The notes under the pieces: generated by a model
What the model was told of the DNA's origin: nothing
Database searches by the model: none
What the model saw: the letters and a program-made list of their open reading frames with translations, nothing else
Assembly (NCBI RefSeq): GCF_900209925.1
Contig: NZ_LT907978.1
Span: 1,733,219 to 1,797,218, forward strand
Origin: Anaerobutyricum hallii
GTDB taxonomy: Bacteria > Bacillota > Clostridia > Lachnospirales > Lachnospiraceae
Length of the DNA: 64,000 nucleotides
Direction of reading: 5' to 3'
Shown here: positions 33,877 to 42,989 of the stretch, piece by piece
How the letters are laid out: the number at the start of each line of letters is the position of its first letter
Position numbering within the stretch: the stretch's first letter is position 1
Program-made: the position numbers and the translations under genes

Positions 33877-34329
33877 TTAGTCCTCCTGAAATTTTTCTTT
33901 ATCAAACATTTTTATTACTTTTGCCGGATTTCCAACTGCTACTGCATAATCCGGTACATCCTTTGTCACTACAGATCCAGCTCCCACAATTGCGTGTCTT
34001 CCGATACATACTCCCGGAAGTATCGTAGCTCCAGCTCCTACCCAGGCATATTCTCTTATCAGAACAGGCTTACAAGTCAGAGTACACAAATCATATGGAT
34101 CATGATTATTGGAAATAAGCTGTACATTTGCAGCAATCATAGCATTATCTTCAATTGTTATTCCACCTCTTGCCATTGCAAGAAGATTACAATTGATAAA
34201 TACATTCCTGCCAATCTTTACGCTTCCAACACATGCTCCATTAAGCGGTGGTGATATCATACTCCCATCTCCTAGGTTATTTCCAAACAATTCCTTTAAT
34301 AAATGATTATATTCATCAGTAAAAGGCAT
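33877..34329 (-). pseudogene. Maltose/galactoside O-acetyltransferase, 5'-truncated
   Basis: The frame holds a left-handed beta-helix with hexapeptide repeats (VGSVKIGRNVFINC, AWVGAGATILPGVCIG, AIVGAGSVVTKDVP) and the family NHDPYD active-site His. The usual N-terminal helical domain is incomplete. In-frame family-like sequence (ILFQINHT) continues upstream of the first ATG and then runs into unrelated phage-like DNA near 34380-34440 without a start. Translation from 34329 might still give a partial protein. Confidence 0.7.
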
Positions 34330-34424
34330 TGTATGATTAATCTGAAATAATATTTTTGTCTGACGTTGCCCTTCTGTACTTTCTTTTATTGACGCAGTTC
34401 TTACATCAACACGTATTTCCTTAT

Positions 34425-34736
34425 GACAAGAAATCAGACTATCAAATTAAAATAAATGGGAATGGAGTATATAGTTTTCAAACTCGCCTCCATGTTAATT
34501 CTCCAACTGGAAATAAGAGAGTTGAAGTTGCGTTATTTAAAAATGGAGATAGATACGCAGCATATGCATCAGGTTATACTACCCCAGTTAATTATACAAT
34601 GACTTATTTAAACAACTATATACTATATTTATCCGAGGGAGATACTATAGATTTCAGAATTGCTCCTATAGATGGCTATTCTGTTAATGTTCAGATGGGG
34701 GATATTTTAATTTATGCTTTGGATTATGATCTTTGA
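34425..34736 (+). pseudogene. Tail-fibre/C1q-like C-terminal remnant
   Basis: The frame encodes about 100 residues of beta-rich sequence (YSFQTRLHVNSPTGNKRVEV, LFKNGDRYAAYASGY, LYLSEGDTIDFRIAP) typical of the TNF/C1q-like jelly-roll ending of phage tail fibres and spore-surface proteins. Nothing upstream provides the rest of a fibre protein; the 5' side is the truncated acetyltransferase. With the lysis genes further right, it suggests a decayed prophage. Confidence 0.6.
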
Positions 34737-34811
34737 TGATACTGAATTATTATAATAAATAAAATTAGATAACAATAGGAGTTCTTTTTTTGAACCCCTA
34801 TCAATAGATTA

Positions 34812-35366
34812 TTATTTAACTTTTATCGTAATTTTAGCTTTCTTTCCAGTATTCGTTTTTAATGTAATTACAGATTTTCCCTTTTTGATCCCCTTTACTT
34901 TACCATTTTTGAGAATTTTTACAACTTTTGGTTTGGATGATTTCCAAGACAATATATCCTGAGCGTTTACAGGTTTTCTTGTATATTTAAGTTTTATGGA
35001 TTTTCCTTTTTTAATTGTAATGGATTTTTTCTTAAATTTAAGCTTAGATGTAGGGGTTAATTTAAGCTTGGATGTAGATATTAATTTGGGGATAGTTTGT
35101 GATTGTAAAACAACTCCACATCTATTACATATTTTTTCTTTAAGTCCATTCTGTGAAGATGTAGGATTATTTACCACTATCCAATCACTAATATCATGTC
35201 CAAGAGCAGGAATAATTTTCCGATATACAACTTGGTGGCAAATATTACAACTTATAGTTTTATCCCAACTTTCAGTACAGGGGAAAAGAGGTTTTCTAAA
35301 GTATTTGATTGTCAAAAAATCAAAATTGTAGGAGGAAGTATGAATGTAGATTACATGAAAAAACAT
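34812..35366 (-). pseudogene. Ig-like (BIG2) surface-protein C-terminal fragment
   Basis: The C-terminal part has a bacterial Ig-like domain 2 pattern (KKGKSIKLKYTRKPVN, ILSWKSSKPKVVKILKNGKV, GIKKGKSVITLKTNTGKKA). Before it lie Cys-rich repeats of the CNICHQ...ALGHD...CNRCG type seen in large adhesins. The N-terminal 25 or so residues look random and overlap the plus-strand gene at 35341. Most of a large surface protein is therefore missing. It is a remnant, though it could be translated. Confidence 0.6.
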
Positions 35367-35816
35367 TATAACATAATAAAACCAACTCCTAATAACTGTC
35401 CTGTTAAATTTAGAAATGAAACAAATAAATATTTAATAACATTGCAACTGATGTTAGAAAATTACTGTCATTTCTTAGCTCTTCATAACGCTAAAGGTAG
35501 AATTGTATATGAGCATATTAGTGAAATAGACAATGAACGAATTACCTCTAAATTTTATCAAATAAAACTGATGGGTTCAATGTATATTACTAAACAGGCA
35601 ATGGACGATCATTTGTTGGGAATCAATTTCATAAAGAAAGAAGAAAACAATATAGGTTTGCAAATAGCAGATTTTATCCCTAATGCTTTTGCTAGAGAAC
35701 ACGCAGGATTTGAACAATTAGATTCAGATAAAACCTTAATAAATAAATTGAAATATTATCGCTATGGAGGAGTAGATGGAAATCAAGACCGTTATGGAGT
35801 AAAATATATGCCATAA
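35341..35816 (+). CDS. DUF3800-like protein, partial
   Basis: The product is 158 residues with C-terminal features of DUF3800 proteins (FYQIKLMGSMYITKQAMDD, IGLQIADFIPNAFAREH). Full family members have an additional N-terminal part with an acidic motif that is missing here. GGAGGAAGT immediately precedes the ATG at 35341, so a shortened protein may be made. DUF3800 proteins are common on prophages and mobile elements; their role is unknown to me. A terminator follows at 35971. Confidence 0.55.
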
Positions 35817-35970
35817 TTTAAAAAAGCATATTGACAAAAGTAATTACATATATTAATATATGTGTAGGGATTGGGAGGTGGTTTTGTCATGCTTTGTCAT
35901 GTATCAAAACTAGAGCCTAAAGCTCGAATATACTAATAAGTATATAGCTGTAATCGAACCCTATACCAAG

Positions 35971-35998
35971 AGAGTCACCGTATTAGGTGGCTCTTTTG
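35971..35998 (+). terminator. Intrinsic terminator
   Basis: AGAGTCACC pairs with GGTGGCTCT (one G-U) around a six-base loop and runs into TTTT. It ends the DUF3800-like transcript. Confidence 0.75.
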
Positions 35999-36302
35999 TG
36001 TTATAAGAATGTTTAATATAGTTTTATTCATGTTCATTTCTTATTAATCATACAATTTCTTATCTTTATTTGCTATATATATATATATATATTAATCAAT
36101 TTCTTTATTGTTATTGACCTCTTAAAATAGCGTAATAATGATTAGCTTGCGTGTCTCTGGATTGTTCTGTATACTGTCATTAGTTTACAGAAAGAAAAAA
36201 GTCTCAGAGCACCTTCCCTGGAAAGTCGTGTACTCTGAGACCTGGTCGCTAAAACCATGGTTATTATATCAGACTATACGTTAACCCTCAAGGGGAATTC
36301 AG
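35999..36302. other. Intergenic region with TA microsatellite and hairpin
   Basis: No gene is seen. A run of about nine TA units lies at 36074-36092. A perfect 9-bp stem, GTCTCAGAG/CTCTGAGAC, lies at 36201-36241 and probably belongs to the left end of the transposon that follows. Confidence 0.5.
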
Positions 36303-36571
36303 GTGTTTTTTGTTGAGAGCAGTGTGACCAGCCATATATGTCCCAGATGTCAGGGGATTCTTGCCTACCGGGATTCACGCGTACGTATCCGAAGGAAAGA
36401 AGGCGGACGTAAGGAGCGTCTGATGATACGACGTTTCAGATGTAAAAACTGCCATTATAGTGGCTCAGTTGTCAAGACAAAAATCTAAGATTTTTATAAT
36501 GAACTGATATGGTGGACAAGTTACAAGGAACATGGAGAGAACAGTGGAGCACTCCCCAGATCCAATATATG

Positions 36572-37462
36572 CTAAGCTACATATGGCATCAACATTGCCG
36601 GATAGTAGCATTCAGCCGGTGTTTGGTAATCAAGTGCAGAATGGCGTCGCTCAAAGTTGTAGGTGTGGATATACTGTCTGATAGCAGCCCTTGCTTCCCT
36701 GATGTTGTTGTACTGTGTCAGATAGGCTTCCTCATACTTGAAGCTGCGGAACCAGCGCTCAATCATGATGTTGTCTGCCCAGCGGCTTTTTCCATCCATA
36801 CTCTGGCGGATACCGTTTTCCTTTACAAAGTCAATGTATTGCTGACTTGTAAACTGACAACCCTGATCTGAATTCAAGATCTGAGGTTTTGCCACTTTGA
36901 AAGCTTTTTTCAGGGCACTGATAACCATTCTGGTATCAAGTGTGTCATCCACTTCCCAGCCGACAATACAACGGCTATACCAGTCGATCACGGCTGTCAG
37001 ATACAGAAATCCGCGCTTGATCGGAATATATGTAATGTCAATAGACCATGCCTGATTTGGTTTGTCTATGACCGCATTACGAAGAAGATATGGACATACT
37101 TTCGCCTGCTGCATTCGCTTGGAAAGATTCATCTTTGGATAAATCGGGTAAATATCCATCTCATTCATGTAGCGTCTTGCCTTGCGGCGTCCAACCTGGT
37201 AACCACGGGTTTTTAACTGTGCAGACATTTGTCTTGCGCCCCAAGTGGGATTATCTGTATGGAGATGATCAATGATCTCTTTGCAGGCCAGTTCCTCATC
37301 TGAAATAGGGGCACCCTTGTAATAAATGCTTGTACGGTTGATGTCAAGCAACCTGGCGCCAACAGAAGCCGGAATTTCCTTAGTCGTCAAAAGGTTTTGG
37401 ACTAAACTTACTCTCGTAGTCAGGTCCACAAATTTCTTCAGATTTTTTTTTGAGCCAGTCAA
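36572..37462 (-). CDS. IS3 transposase OrfB, copy A
   Basis: The product is 296 residues with an HTH_21-like region (PTWGARQMSAQLKTRGYQVG) and the rve DDE integrase core: IDITYIP (first Asp), NSDQGCQFTS (second Asp) and the Glu in YIHTYNFERRHSALDYQTP context. It is expressed as an OrfAB fusion by frameshifting at an A9 run (minus strand, 37451-37443) in the overlap with orfA. Confidence 0.9.
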   Translation of the reverse strand: MTGSKKNLKKFVDLTTRVSLVQNLLTTKEIPASVGARLLDINRTSIYYKGAPISDEELACKEIIDHLHTDNPTWGARQMSAQLKTRGYQVGRRKARRYMNEMDIYPIYPKMNLSKRMQQAKVCPYLLRNAVIDKPNQAWSIDITYIPIKRGFLYLTAVIDWYSRCIVGWEVDDTLDTRMVISALKKAFKVAKPQILNSDQGCQFTSQQYIDFVKENGIRQSMDGKSRWADNIMIERWFRSFKYEEAYLTQYNNIREARAAIRQYIHTYNFERRHSALDYQTPAECYYPAMLMPYVA

Positions 37463-37727
37463 CCTGCATGGTTAACTGACCAACCTTTTTGGCATACTCC
37501 GCTTTCTCCTTACGCTCTTCGGCAAGCTTTTCTTTGAGGTTTTCCTCACGCTTGTCGTCGAACACAACCGAAGCATTGTTCAAGAACTCTTTTTTCCAGT
37601 TGCGGAGCAGATTTGGTTGGATGTTATTTTCAGTTGCAAGGGTATTGAGATCTTTCTCACCCTTAAGCAGCTCAATTACAAGGTCTGATTTGAATTTGGC
37701 ATTAAAATTTCTTCTTTGTCTGGACAT
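37380..37727 (-). CDS. IS3 OrfA, copy A
   Basis: The product is 115 residues with an N-terminal helix-turn-helix (FKSDLVIELLKGEKDLNTLA, IQPNLLRNWKKEF) and a C-terminal leucine-zipper-like coiled coil. It binds the IS ends and limits transposition. It overlaps orfB by 83 bp, in the region holding the A9 slippery site. Confidence 0.88.
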   Translation of the reverse strand: MSRQRRNFNAKFKSDLVIELLKGEKDLNTLATENNIQPNLLRNWKKEFLNNASVVFDDKREENLKEKLAEERKEKAEYAKKVGQLTMQVDWLKKKSEEICGPDYESKFSPKPFDD

Positions 37728-38242
37728 GATAATGGATCCTTTCTTTCATACTGGTTTAAGTATATCAGATTCATTAAAAACTGTCCGAAAAAGTGTCTTA
37801 ATTTATGAGACCATTATACATTCCTATCATAATGAACTTCCGGATTGCCTCTCCCCGTATAAGCATTATGAAACTGAGGTTATATCAGGAGTTCTTGATG
37901 GAGTTGTCACTCCTGAAGATGCTGATTCCGAGGACTATCCGTCCATGCAGACCATGCAGCGCTGGCTCCTGTGGTTGCAGGTCAATCTGACCAACATAGA
38001 AGGCTACCTTAGAAGTGCCGGCTACAGTATCTTCAGACTTGGGGAAGGAGTCCTCTTCTCCAAAGGTTCACTGCTCGAAGCTATACGAAAAAAATATCAA
38101 AGCTGGCTGGAGATCATTCTCCGCCTGATCTATAACAGCGGGGGATTCCTGGTGCCGATCCCCTGGTAGCACTGTGCACCTACTTTGGTTCGTCTGTCAC
38201 CGGCTGCTTCTGTATAGTGGTCTCAAAGGAGGTCGCTATACT

Positions 38243-39661
38243 ATGAATACAAGCAAAAATCTTATGAAACAACAGTGGCAGGAACAGGAAGCACTCAAAC
38301 GCTTTCAGCTTATATCTCCCCTTCTCAGGGAAGATATGGATGACGCAAAACGTCTGCAGCTGCGCAGGCAGATTGCACAGGAGAATAACATCTCCGTCCG
38401 CTCTCTTTATCGTTACGAGAAAGCATATGCAGAAAGCCAGTTCTCTGGACTCAAACCGGCAGACCGGCAAAAACACAGATCCCAGAGACTTCCGGACAAT
38501 TTCGATTTTCTTCTGGAACAGGCAATCCAGCTCAGGAAAGAGGTCCCGGAACGGTCTGTTGCACAGATCATCTTCATTCTGGAAGCAGAAGGCTTTGTAG
38601 CACCGGGGGTATTAAAACGCCCAACCCTGGAAAGACATCTTTATAAAGCAGGGTTTGGCCGTGAACATATGCAGATGTACAGAGAAGCCCGTGAGAGTTC
38701 ATCGAAACGCTTCTGCAAACCACACCGCATGATGCTGATCCAGGGAGATATCAAGTATGGTCCCAAACTTCCTATTGGAAAAAACGGTGCCAAAGTACAG
38801 ACCTATCTGTCCTCGGCTATTGATGACCATTCCAGACGGCTGCTATTCTCCCGGTTCTATGATAATCAGGAAGAAGCGATCATCGAGGATACCTTTCACC
38901 AGGCGATCCTGCGTCACGGAACTTTTGATGCCTGTTACTTTGATAACGGATCACAGTATATCGCAAAGCAAATCCGTTTTTCCCTTTCCAAACTCGGCAT
39001 CCGTGTCATTCATGCAAAGCCGAGAAGCGGAAAAAGCAAAGGCAAGATCGAAAAGTTCCACCAGGTCGTGGATGATTTTATCCGCGAATCGAAGCTGAAG
39101 GGTATCAAAAGCCTGGATGAATTAAACCGTCTCTGGGAGATCTTCGCAGACGAGTATTATCACAAGAAATCTCATGAAGGGATCAGTGAGTACTATGAAA
39201 GCCTTGGAGCTGCGGTCCCGGAAGAAGGGATCACACCTCTTCAGGAGTGGAACCGCGACAGCCGCCCGCTCACTTTCCTGGATGTTTCAGTCGTAGCGGA
39301 AGCTTTCCTTCATCACGAAGAACGCAAAGTTGACAAAGGCGGATGTATCAGTTTCCGCGGAATAAAATACGAGACAAAACCATCACTGATTGGGCATAAA
39401 GTTGAAATTTCTTATGACCCTGCCGCGCCTGAAACGATCACGGTTTCTTATCCAGGCTATGAACCTTTTACAGCACAGCCTATAAAAATCAGCTCATACT
39501 GTGACAAACGTCCCGTATTACCGGCATCCATGCAGGAACAGAAACCGAGCACATCCCGTTTTCTTGATGCTTTAGAAAACCGCCATGCACAGACACAGCG
39601 TCACATAGCTGACGCGATTTCATTTGCATCCTATCGGAAGGAGGCGAATGACAATGTATGA
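38243..39661 (+). CDS. DDE transposase (Mu/IS481-like)
   Basis: The product is about 472 residues. An N-terminal HTH block (NNISVRSLYRYEKAYAESQF) precedes an rve catalytic core: LIQGDIKYGPKLP (Asp), DACYFDNGSQYIA (Asp) and GKSKGKIEKFHQVVDDF (Glu). A Mu-type C-terminal barrel (GCISFRGIKYETKPSLIGHK) follows. It would cut and join transposon ends with its ATPase partner. The start at 38243 (MNTSKNLM) is preferred over an upstream ATG. The 3' end overlaps the ATPase gene. Confidence 0.88.
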   Translation: MNTSKNLMKQQWQEQEALKRFQLISPLLREDMDDAKRLQLRRQIAQENNISVRSLYRYEKAYAESQFSGLKPADRQKHRSQRLPDNFDFLLEQAIQLRKEVPERSVAQIIFILEAEGFVAPGVLKRPTLERHLYKAGFGREHMQMYREARESSSKRFCKPHRMMLIQGDIKYGPKLPIGKNGAKVQTYLSSAIDDHSRRLLFSRFYDNQEEAIIEDTFHQAILRHGTFDACYFDNGSQYIAKQIRFSLSKLGIRVIHAKPRSGKSKGKIEKFHQVVDDFIRESKLKGIKSLDELNRLWEIFADEYYHKKSHEGISEYYESLGAAVPEEGITPLQEWNRDSRPLTFLDVSVVAEAFLHHEERKVDKGGCISFRGIKYETKPSLIGHKVEISYDPAAPETITVSYPGYEPFTAQPIKISSYCDKRPVLPASMQEQKPSTSRFLDALENRHAQTQRHIADAISFASYRKEANDNV

Positions 39662-40472
39662 GGCATTCTTCGGTATGGAACACACACCCTTTGTCCGTGA
39701 TGTTCCGCCTGAAAAGCTGTATGAATCATCTGCTTTTCGCGAGACATTAGGGCGTTTATCCTATGTGGCAGACCGCCAGATGTTTGCGGTTGTAACCGCT
39801 GATTCCGGATGTGGGAAATCAACGCTGATCCGCCGGTTTTACTCAGAGCTTCCTAAAGAGGATTACATCGTTCTTTATCTTTCAGACTCAAAGCTGACTC
39901 CAAGATGGTTTTATAAGGGGCTGCTGGATCAGCTCGGTCTGGAATCAAGGTTTTATCGGGGAGATTCCGAACGCCAGCTACAGCAGGAAATTGAAATCAT
40001 CCGTGGAGTACAGCACAAGAAAGTTGTCTGTATCCTTGATGAAGCTCATCTATTGGAAAAAGAAACGCTGGAAGAATTCCGATTTCTTTTGAATTACAAA
40101 TTTGATTCTGTCAGTCCCATGGCAGTAGTCCTTGTCGGGCAGACAGAACTTTGGGAAAACAAACTGAAGTTACAGCGTTACGCTGCTATTCGCCAGAGAA
40201 TCGATATGTATTGTACGCTTCCACATCTGGACAGATCGGAAACAGAACAGTACATCGGAAGTCATATGGCGTATTCTGGATGTTCTCAGGAGGTTTTTAC
40301 TGAAAAAGCAGTGGATGAGATCCACAAGGCATCTGCCGGAATTCCCCGTATGATCAACCGGATCTGCGAAAAGGCACTGATGTATGCCTTCCAACAGCAG
40401 AGACGTCTGGTCGATGACTATATGATCAAGTTTGTAGTAGAGCATGAAATGCTCACGGTCACAACTAAGTAA
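39654..40472 (+). CDS. AAA ATPase, ExeA/TniB-like transposition helper
   Basis: The product is about 272 residues with Walker A (TADSGCGKSTLIRRF), Walker B (VVCILDEAHLLEKET), sensor 1 (MAVVLVGQTEL) and an arginine finger region (AAIRQRIDMYCTLP). Such ATPases choose targets and activate DDE transposases, as TniB, TnsC or MuB do. ATG at 39654 sits 9 nt after GGAGG and overlaps the transposase stop. A GC-rich terminator follows. Confidence 0.88.
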   Translation: MYEAFFGMEHTPFVRDVPPEKLYESSAFRETLGRLSYVADRQMFAVVTADSGCGKSTLIRRFYSELPKEDYIVLYLSDSKLTPRWFYKGLLDQLGLESRFYRGDSERQLQQEIEIIRGVQHKKVVCILDEAHLLEKETLEEFRFLLNYKFDSVSPMAVVLVGQTELWENKLKLQRYAAIRQRIDMYCTLPHLDRSETEQYIGSHMAYSGCSQEVFTEKAVDEIHKASAGIPRMINRICEKALMYAFQQQRRLVDDYMIKFVVEHEMLTVTTK

Positions 40473-40478
40473 AAGTCA

Positions 40479-40500
40479 GCCGCCCGTTTTCGGGCGGCGA
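40479..40500 (+). terminator. Terminator after ATPase gene
   Basis: GCCGCCCG and CGGGCGGC form a perfect stem with a TTTT loop just after the ATPase stop. No long T-run follows. Confidence 0.65.
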
Positions 40501-40507
40501 ATCCACC

Positions 40508-40574
40508 ATTATCTATGACAGGCAGTTAAGCAATCTGATGACAATTCGTGTGAGCAGTCTGGTGACAGCTCATG
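40508..40574. repeat. Transposon right-end boxes
   Basis: GCAATCTGATGACAATTCGTG (40530-40550) and a matching 21-bp box at 40554-40574 (15 of 21 positions) are 24 bp apart. A weaker match ATCTATGACAGGCAG lies at about 40511. These are probable transposase-binding sites at the end of the element. Confidence 0.55.
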
Positions 40575-41041
40575 AAATCATTAACACTTTATGTTTCAGA
40601 AAGCAGGTGATTCAAACGCATAACATTAAAATCTTTATTAAATACCTTATACTCTTTCTGCTTGGAGGTTATACATATTACGGCATTGAAATCCTCTGGC
40701 GCGGCTATTCTCACTATAGCATGATTATATGCGGAGGAATCTGCTTTATTTACGCAGGGTTACAGAATGAACAAGTTGAATGGGATTATCCGTTCTGGAA
40801 ACAAGTATTAAGAGTTGAAGCGTTTATACTAAGTGCTGAGTTTATTACAGGGTGTATTGTAAATCTTTGGCTTGGGTTGAATGTATGGGATTATAGCGAT
40901 TTGCCGGGAAATATTTTGGGTCAGACTTGTCCGCAGTTTGCTCTGTTGTTTTTACCGTTAAGTGCGATTGCTATTATTGTTGATGATTTTATTAGATGGA
41001 AATGGTTTGGCGAAGAAAAGCCGAGATATAAATGGAGGTGA
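40538..41041 (+). CDS. CmpB-like membrane protein of phage lysis region
   Basis: The frame encodes up to 167 residues with four hydrophobic segments (for example IFIKYLILFLLGGYTYYGI and FALLFLPLSAIAIIVDDFI), resembling the putative ABC-transporter type IV/CmpB family often found next to phage lysis genes. The first 30 or so residues overlap transposon-end boxes, so the native start was probably lost on insertion; the native protein should begin near THNIKIFIKY. Expression is uncertain. Confidence 0.6.
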   Translation: MTIRVSSLVTAHEIINTLCFRKQVIQTHNIKIFIKYLILFLLGGYTYYGIEILWRGYSHYSMIICGGICFIYAGLQNEQVEWDYPFWKQVLRVEAFILSAEFITGCIVNLWLGLNVWDYSDLPGNILGQTCPQFALLFLPLSAIAIIVDDFIRWKWFGEEKPRYKWR

Positions 41042-41048
41042 TGTGGGT

Positions 41049-41150
41049 ATGCTGAAAAGATTGTGGGATAAATTCATACAGAAGATTGCGAAAGATGTGA
41101 AAAAGGAATTGGTGAAGGATCTTGAAAGAGTTGGATATAGAAATAAATAA
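41049..41150 (+). CDS. Small amphipathic protein (33 aa)
   Basis: A short frame starts at ATG 41049, 10 nt after GGAGGTG, and encodes a Lys-rich helix (LKRLWDKFIQKIAKDVKKEL). It lies between the CmpB-like and SH3 genes of the lysis module. The function is unknown. Confidence 0.5.
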   Translation: MLKRLWDKFIQKIAKDVKKELVKDLERVGYRNK

Positions 41151-41211
41151 TGATTTAATGGCTCTACTTTTTGGTAGAGTCTTTTTTATTATATAAAGGA
41201 TGGTGATTATT

Positions 41212-41604
41212 ATGGTTTTACAAACAATTTCTCGAATTAATCTTCGACAGTCGGCTTCTAAAACTGCGCCTGTTAAATATATTGTTCCTGCAAATACAGA
41301 TGTTACAATTATCGGAACTAAAATCATTTGGAAAGATAATGTTCCATTTGTAAAAGCGACATATAATGGACATCAAGGATTTATTAACGGCAGATATCTT
41401 AGAGGTTTAGTTCTAAAGGTAAAAGGTCGAGATAATGCGAAATATCCTAAGTTAGCGGTTATTGCATCTGGACGAGCTTCACGAAGGATTAAGATTCCAC
41501 AGCAAACTAAATTTGGTGCGTTCTGTCAGAAACATGGATGTTCTATGGCAGCTGCTACTATCGCTTTGCAATTTAGAGGAATTTTGAAATCTCCTGCGGA
41601 TATA
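41212..41604 (+). pseudogene. SH3-domain protein truncated by IS3 copy B
   Basis: A bacterial SH3 domain (RINLRQSASKTAPVKYIV, VPFVKATYNGHQGFINGRYL) is followed by the beginning of what looks like a C39-like peptidase domain (KHGCSMAAATIALQFRGIL). The frame is cut at 41604 by the IS and ends in IS sequence at 41652. No matching 3' part is seen after the IS, where the holin gene begins at once, so part of the gene was deleted. Confidence 0.7.
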
Positions 41605-41716
41605 GTGGCTCAGTTGTCAAGACAAAAATCTAAGATTTTTATAATGAACTGATATGGTGGACAAGTTACAAGGAACATGGAGAGAACAGTGGAGCACTCC
41701 CCAGATCCAATATATG

Positions 41717-42607
41717 CTAAGCTACATATGGCATCAACATTGCCGGATAGTAGCATTCAGCCGGTGTTTGGTAATCAAGTGCAGAATGGCGTCGCTCAAA
41801 GTTGTAGGTGTGGATATACTGTCTGATAGCAGCCCTTGCTTCCCTGATGTTGTTGTACTGTGTCAGATAGGCTTCCTCATACTTGAAGCTGCGGAACCAG
41901 CGCTCAATCATGATGTTGTCTGCCCAGCGGCTTTTTCCATCCATACTCTGGCGGATACCGTTTTCCTTTACAAAGTCAATGTATTGCTGACTTGTAAACT
42001 GACAACCCTGATCTGAATTCAAGATCTGAGGTTTTGCCACTTTGAAAGCTTTTTTCAGGGCACTGATAACCATTCTGGTATCAAGTGTGTCATCCACTTC
42101 CCAGCCGACAATACAACGGCTATACCAGTCGATCACGGCTGTCAGATACAGAAATCCGCGCTTGATCGGAATATATGTAATGTCAATAGACCATGCCTGA
42201 TTTGGTTTGTCTATGACCGCATTACGAAGAAGATATGGACATACTTTCGCCTGCTGCATTCGCTTGGAAAGATTCATCTTTGGATAAATCGGGTAAATAT
42301 CCATCTCATTCATGTAGCGTCTTGCCTTGCGGCGTCCAACCTGGTAACCACGGGTTTTTAACTGTGCAGACATTTGTCTTGCGCCCCAAGTGGGATTATC
42401 TGTATGGAGATGATCAATGATCTCTTTGCAGGCCAGTTCCTCATCTGAAATAGGGGCACCCTTGTAATAAATGCTTGTACGGTTGATGTCAAGCAACCTG
42501 GCGCCAACAGAAGCCGGAATTTCCTTAGTCGTCAAAAGGTTTTGGACTAAACTTACTCTCGTAGTCAGGTCCACAAATTTCTTCAGATTTTTTTTTGAGC
42601 CAGTCAA
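41717..42607 (-). CDS. IS3 transposase OrfB, copy B
   Basis: The 296-residue protein is identical to copy A, with the same DDE residues and expected frameshift expression from orfA. Confidence 0.9.
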   Translation of the reverse strand: MTGSKKNLKKFVDLTTRVSLVQNLLTTKEIPASVGARLLDINRTSIYYKGAPISDEELACKEIIDHLHTDNPTWGARQMSAQLKTRGYQVGRRKARRYMNEMDIYPIYPKMNLSKRMQQAKVCPYLLRNAVIDKPNQAWSIDITYIPIKRGFLYLTAVIDWYSRCIVGWEVDDTLDTRMVISALKKAFKVAKPQILNSDQGCQFTSQQYIDFVKENGIRQSMDGKSRWADNIMIERWFRSFKYEEAYLTQYNNIREARAAIRQYIHTYNFERRHSALDYQTPAECYYPAMLMPYVA

Positions 42608-42872
42608 CCTGCATGGTTAACTGACCAACCTTTTTGGCATACTCCGCTTTCTCCTTACGCTCTTCGGCAAGCTTTTCTTTGAGGTTTTCCTCACGCTTGT
42701 CGTCGAACACAACCGAAGCATTGTTCAAGAACTCTTTTTTCCAGTTGCGGAGCAGATTTGGTTGGATGTTATTTTCAGTTGCAAGGGTATTGAGATCTTT
42801 CTCACCCTTAAGCAGCTCAATTACAAGGTCTGATTTGAATTTGGCATTAAAATTTCTTCTTTGTCTGGACAT
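42525..42872 (-). CDS. IS3 OrfA, copy B
   Basis: The 115-residue helix-turn-helix and coiled-coil protein is identical to copy A and overlaps orfB by 83 bp. Confidence 0.88.
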   Translation of the reverse strand: MSRQRRNFNAKFKSDLVIELLKGEKDLNTLATENNIQPNLLRNWKKEFLNNASVVFDDKREENLKEKLAEERKEKAEYAKKVGQLTMQVDWLKKKSEEICGPDYESKFSPKPFDD

Positions 42873-42989
42873 GATAATGGATCCTTTCTTTCATACTGGT
42901 TTAAGTATATCAGATTCATTAAAAACTGTCCGAAAAAGTGTCTTAATTTATGAGACCATTATACTTTTTTGTTTTTAGGAGGAATTATC

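Larger units (their letters stand above)
36460..37814 (-). mobile_element. IS3-family element, copy A (1,355 bp)
   Basis: The ends are GTGGCTCAGTTGTCAAGACA on the left and the complement of ATGGTCTCATAAATTAAGAC on the right. TATA occurs on both flanks as a probable target duplication. The sequence appears identical to copy B at 41605-42959, including length, so transposition was recent. It carries overlapping orfA and orfB on the minus strand. Confidence 0.9.
36303..38169 (+). pseudogene. DUF6431-type zinc-ribbon gene split by IS3 copy A
   Basis: The N-terminal part (36303-36459) shows two CxxC pairs (CPRCQG and CKNCHY) with RRFR between. The frame resumes after the IS at 37815 with a helical domain (YHNELPDCLSPYKHYETEVI). 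Removing the IS and one TATA copy restores a continuous protein of about 160 residues. Genes like this precede the transposase in this transposon type and presumably help target binding. Confidence 0.75.
36180..40580 (+). mobile_element. Three-gene DDE transposon (DUF6431-like, transposase, ATPase), interrupted
   Basis: The transposase (38243) and ExeA/TniB-like ATPase (39654) overlap. Ahead of them is a zinc-ribbon gene split by an IS3 copy. The right end carries three short similar boxes near 40508, 40530 and 40554, as expected of transposase-binding sites. The left end is not clearly resolved, so coordinates are approximate. Confidence 0.6.
41605..42959 (-). mobile_element. IS3-family element, copy B (1,355 bp)
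   Basis: It appears identical to copy A in sequence, length and gene content, again with TATA on both flanks. It lies in the same orientation 3.8 kb to the right, so recombination between the copies would delete the transposon genes. Confidence 0.9.

Noticed and set aside
36074-36092. TA microsatellite as a phase-variation switch
   Set aside because: It lies in no gene and near no promoter that I could identify.
36509-36871. Plus-strand frame opposite the IS3 transposase (also at 41654-42016)
   Set aside because: It is duplicated only because the IS is duplicated and is antisense to a clear transposase gene.
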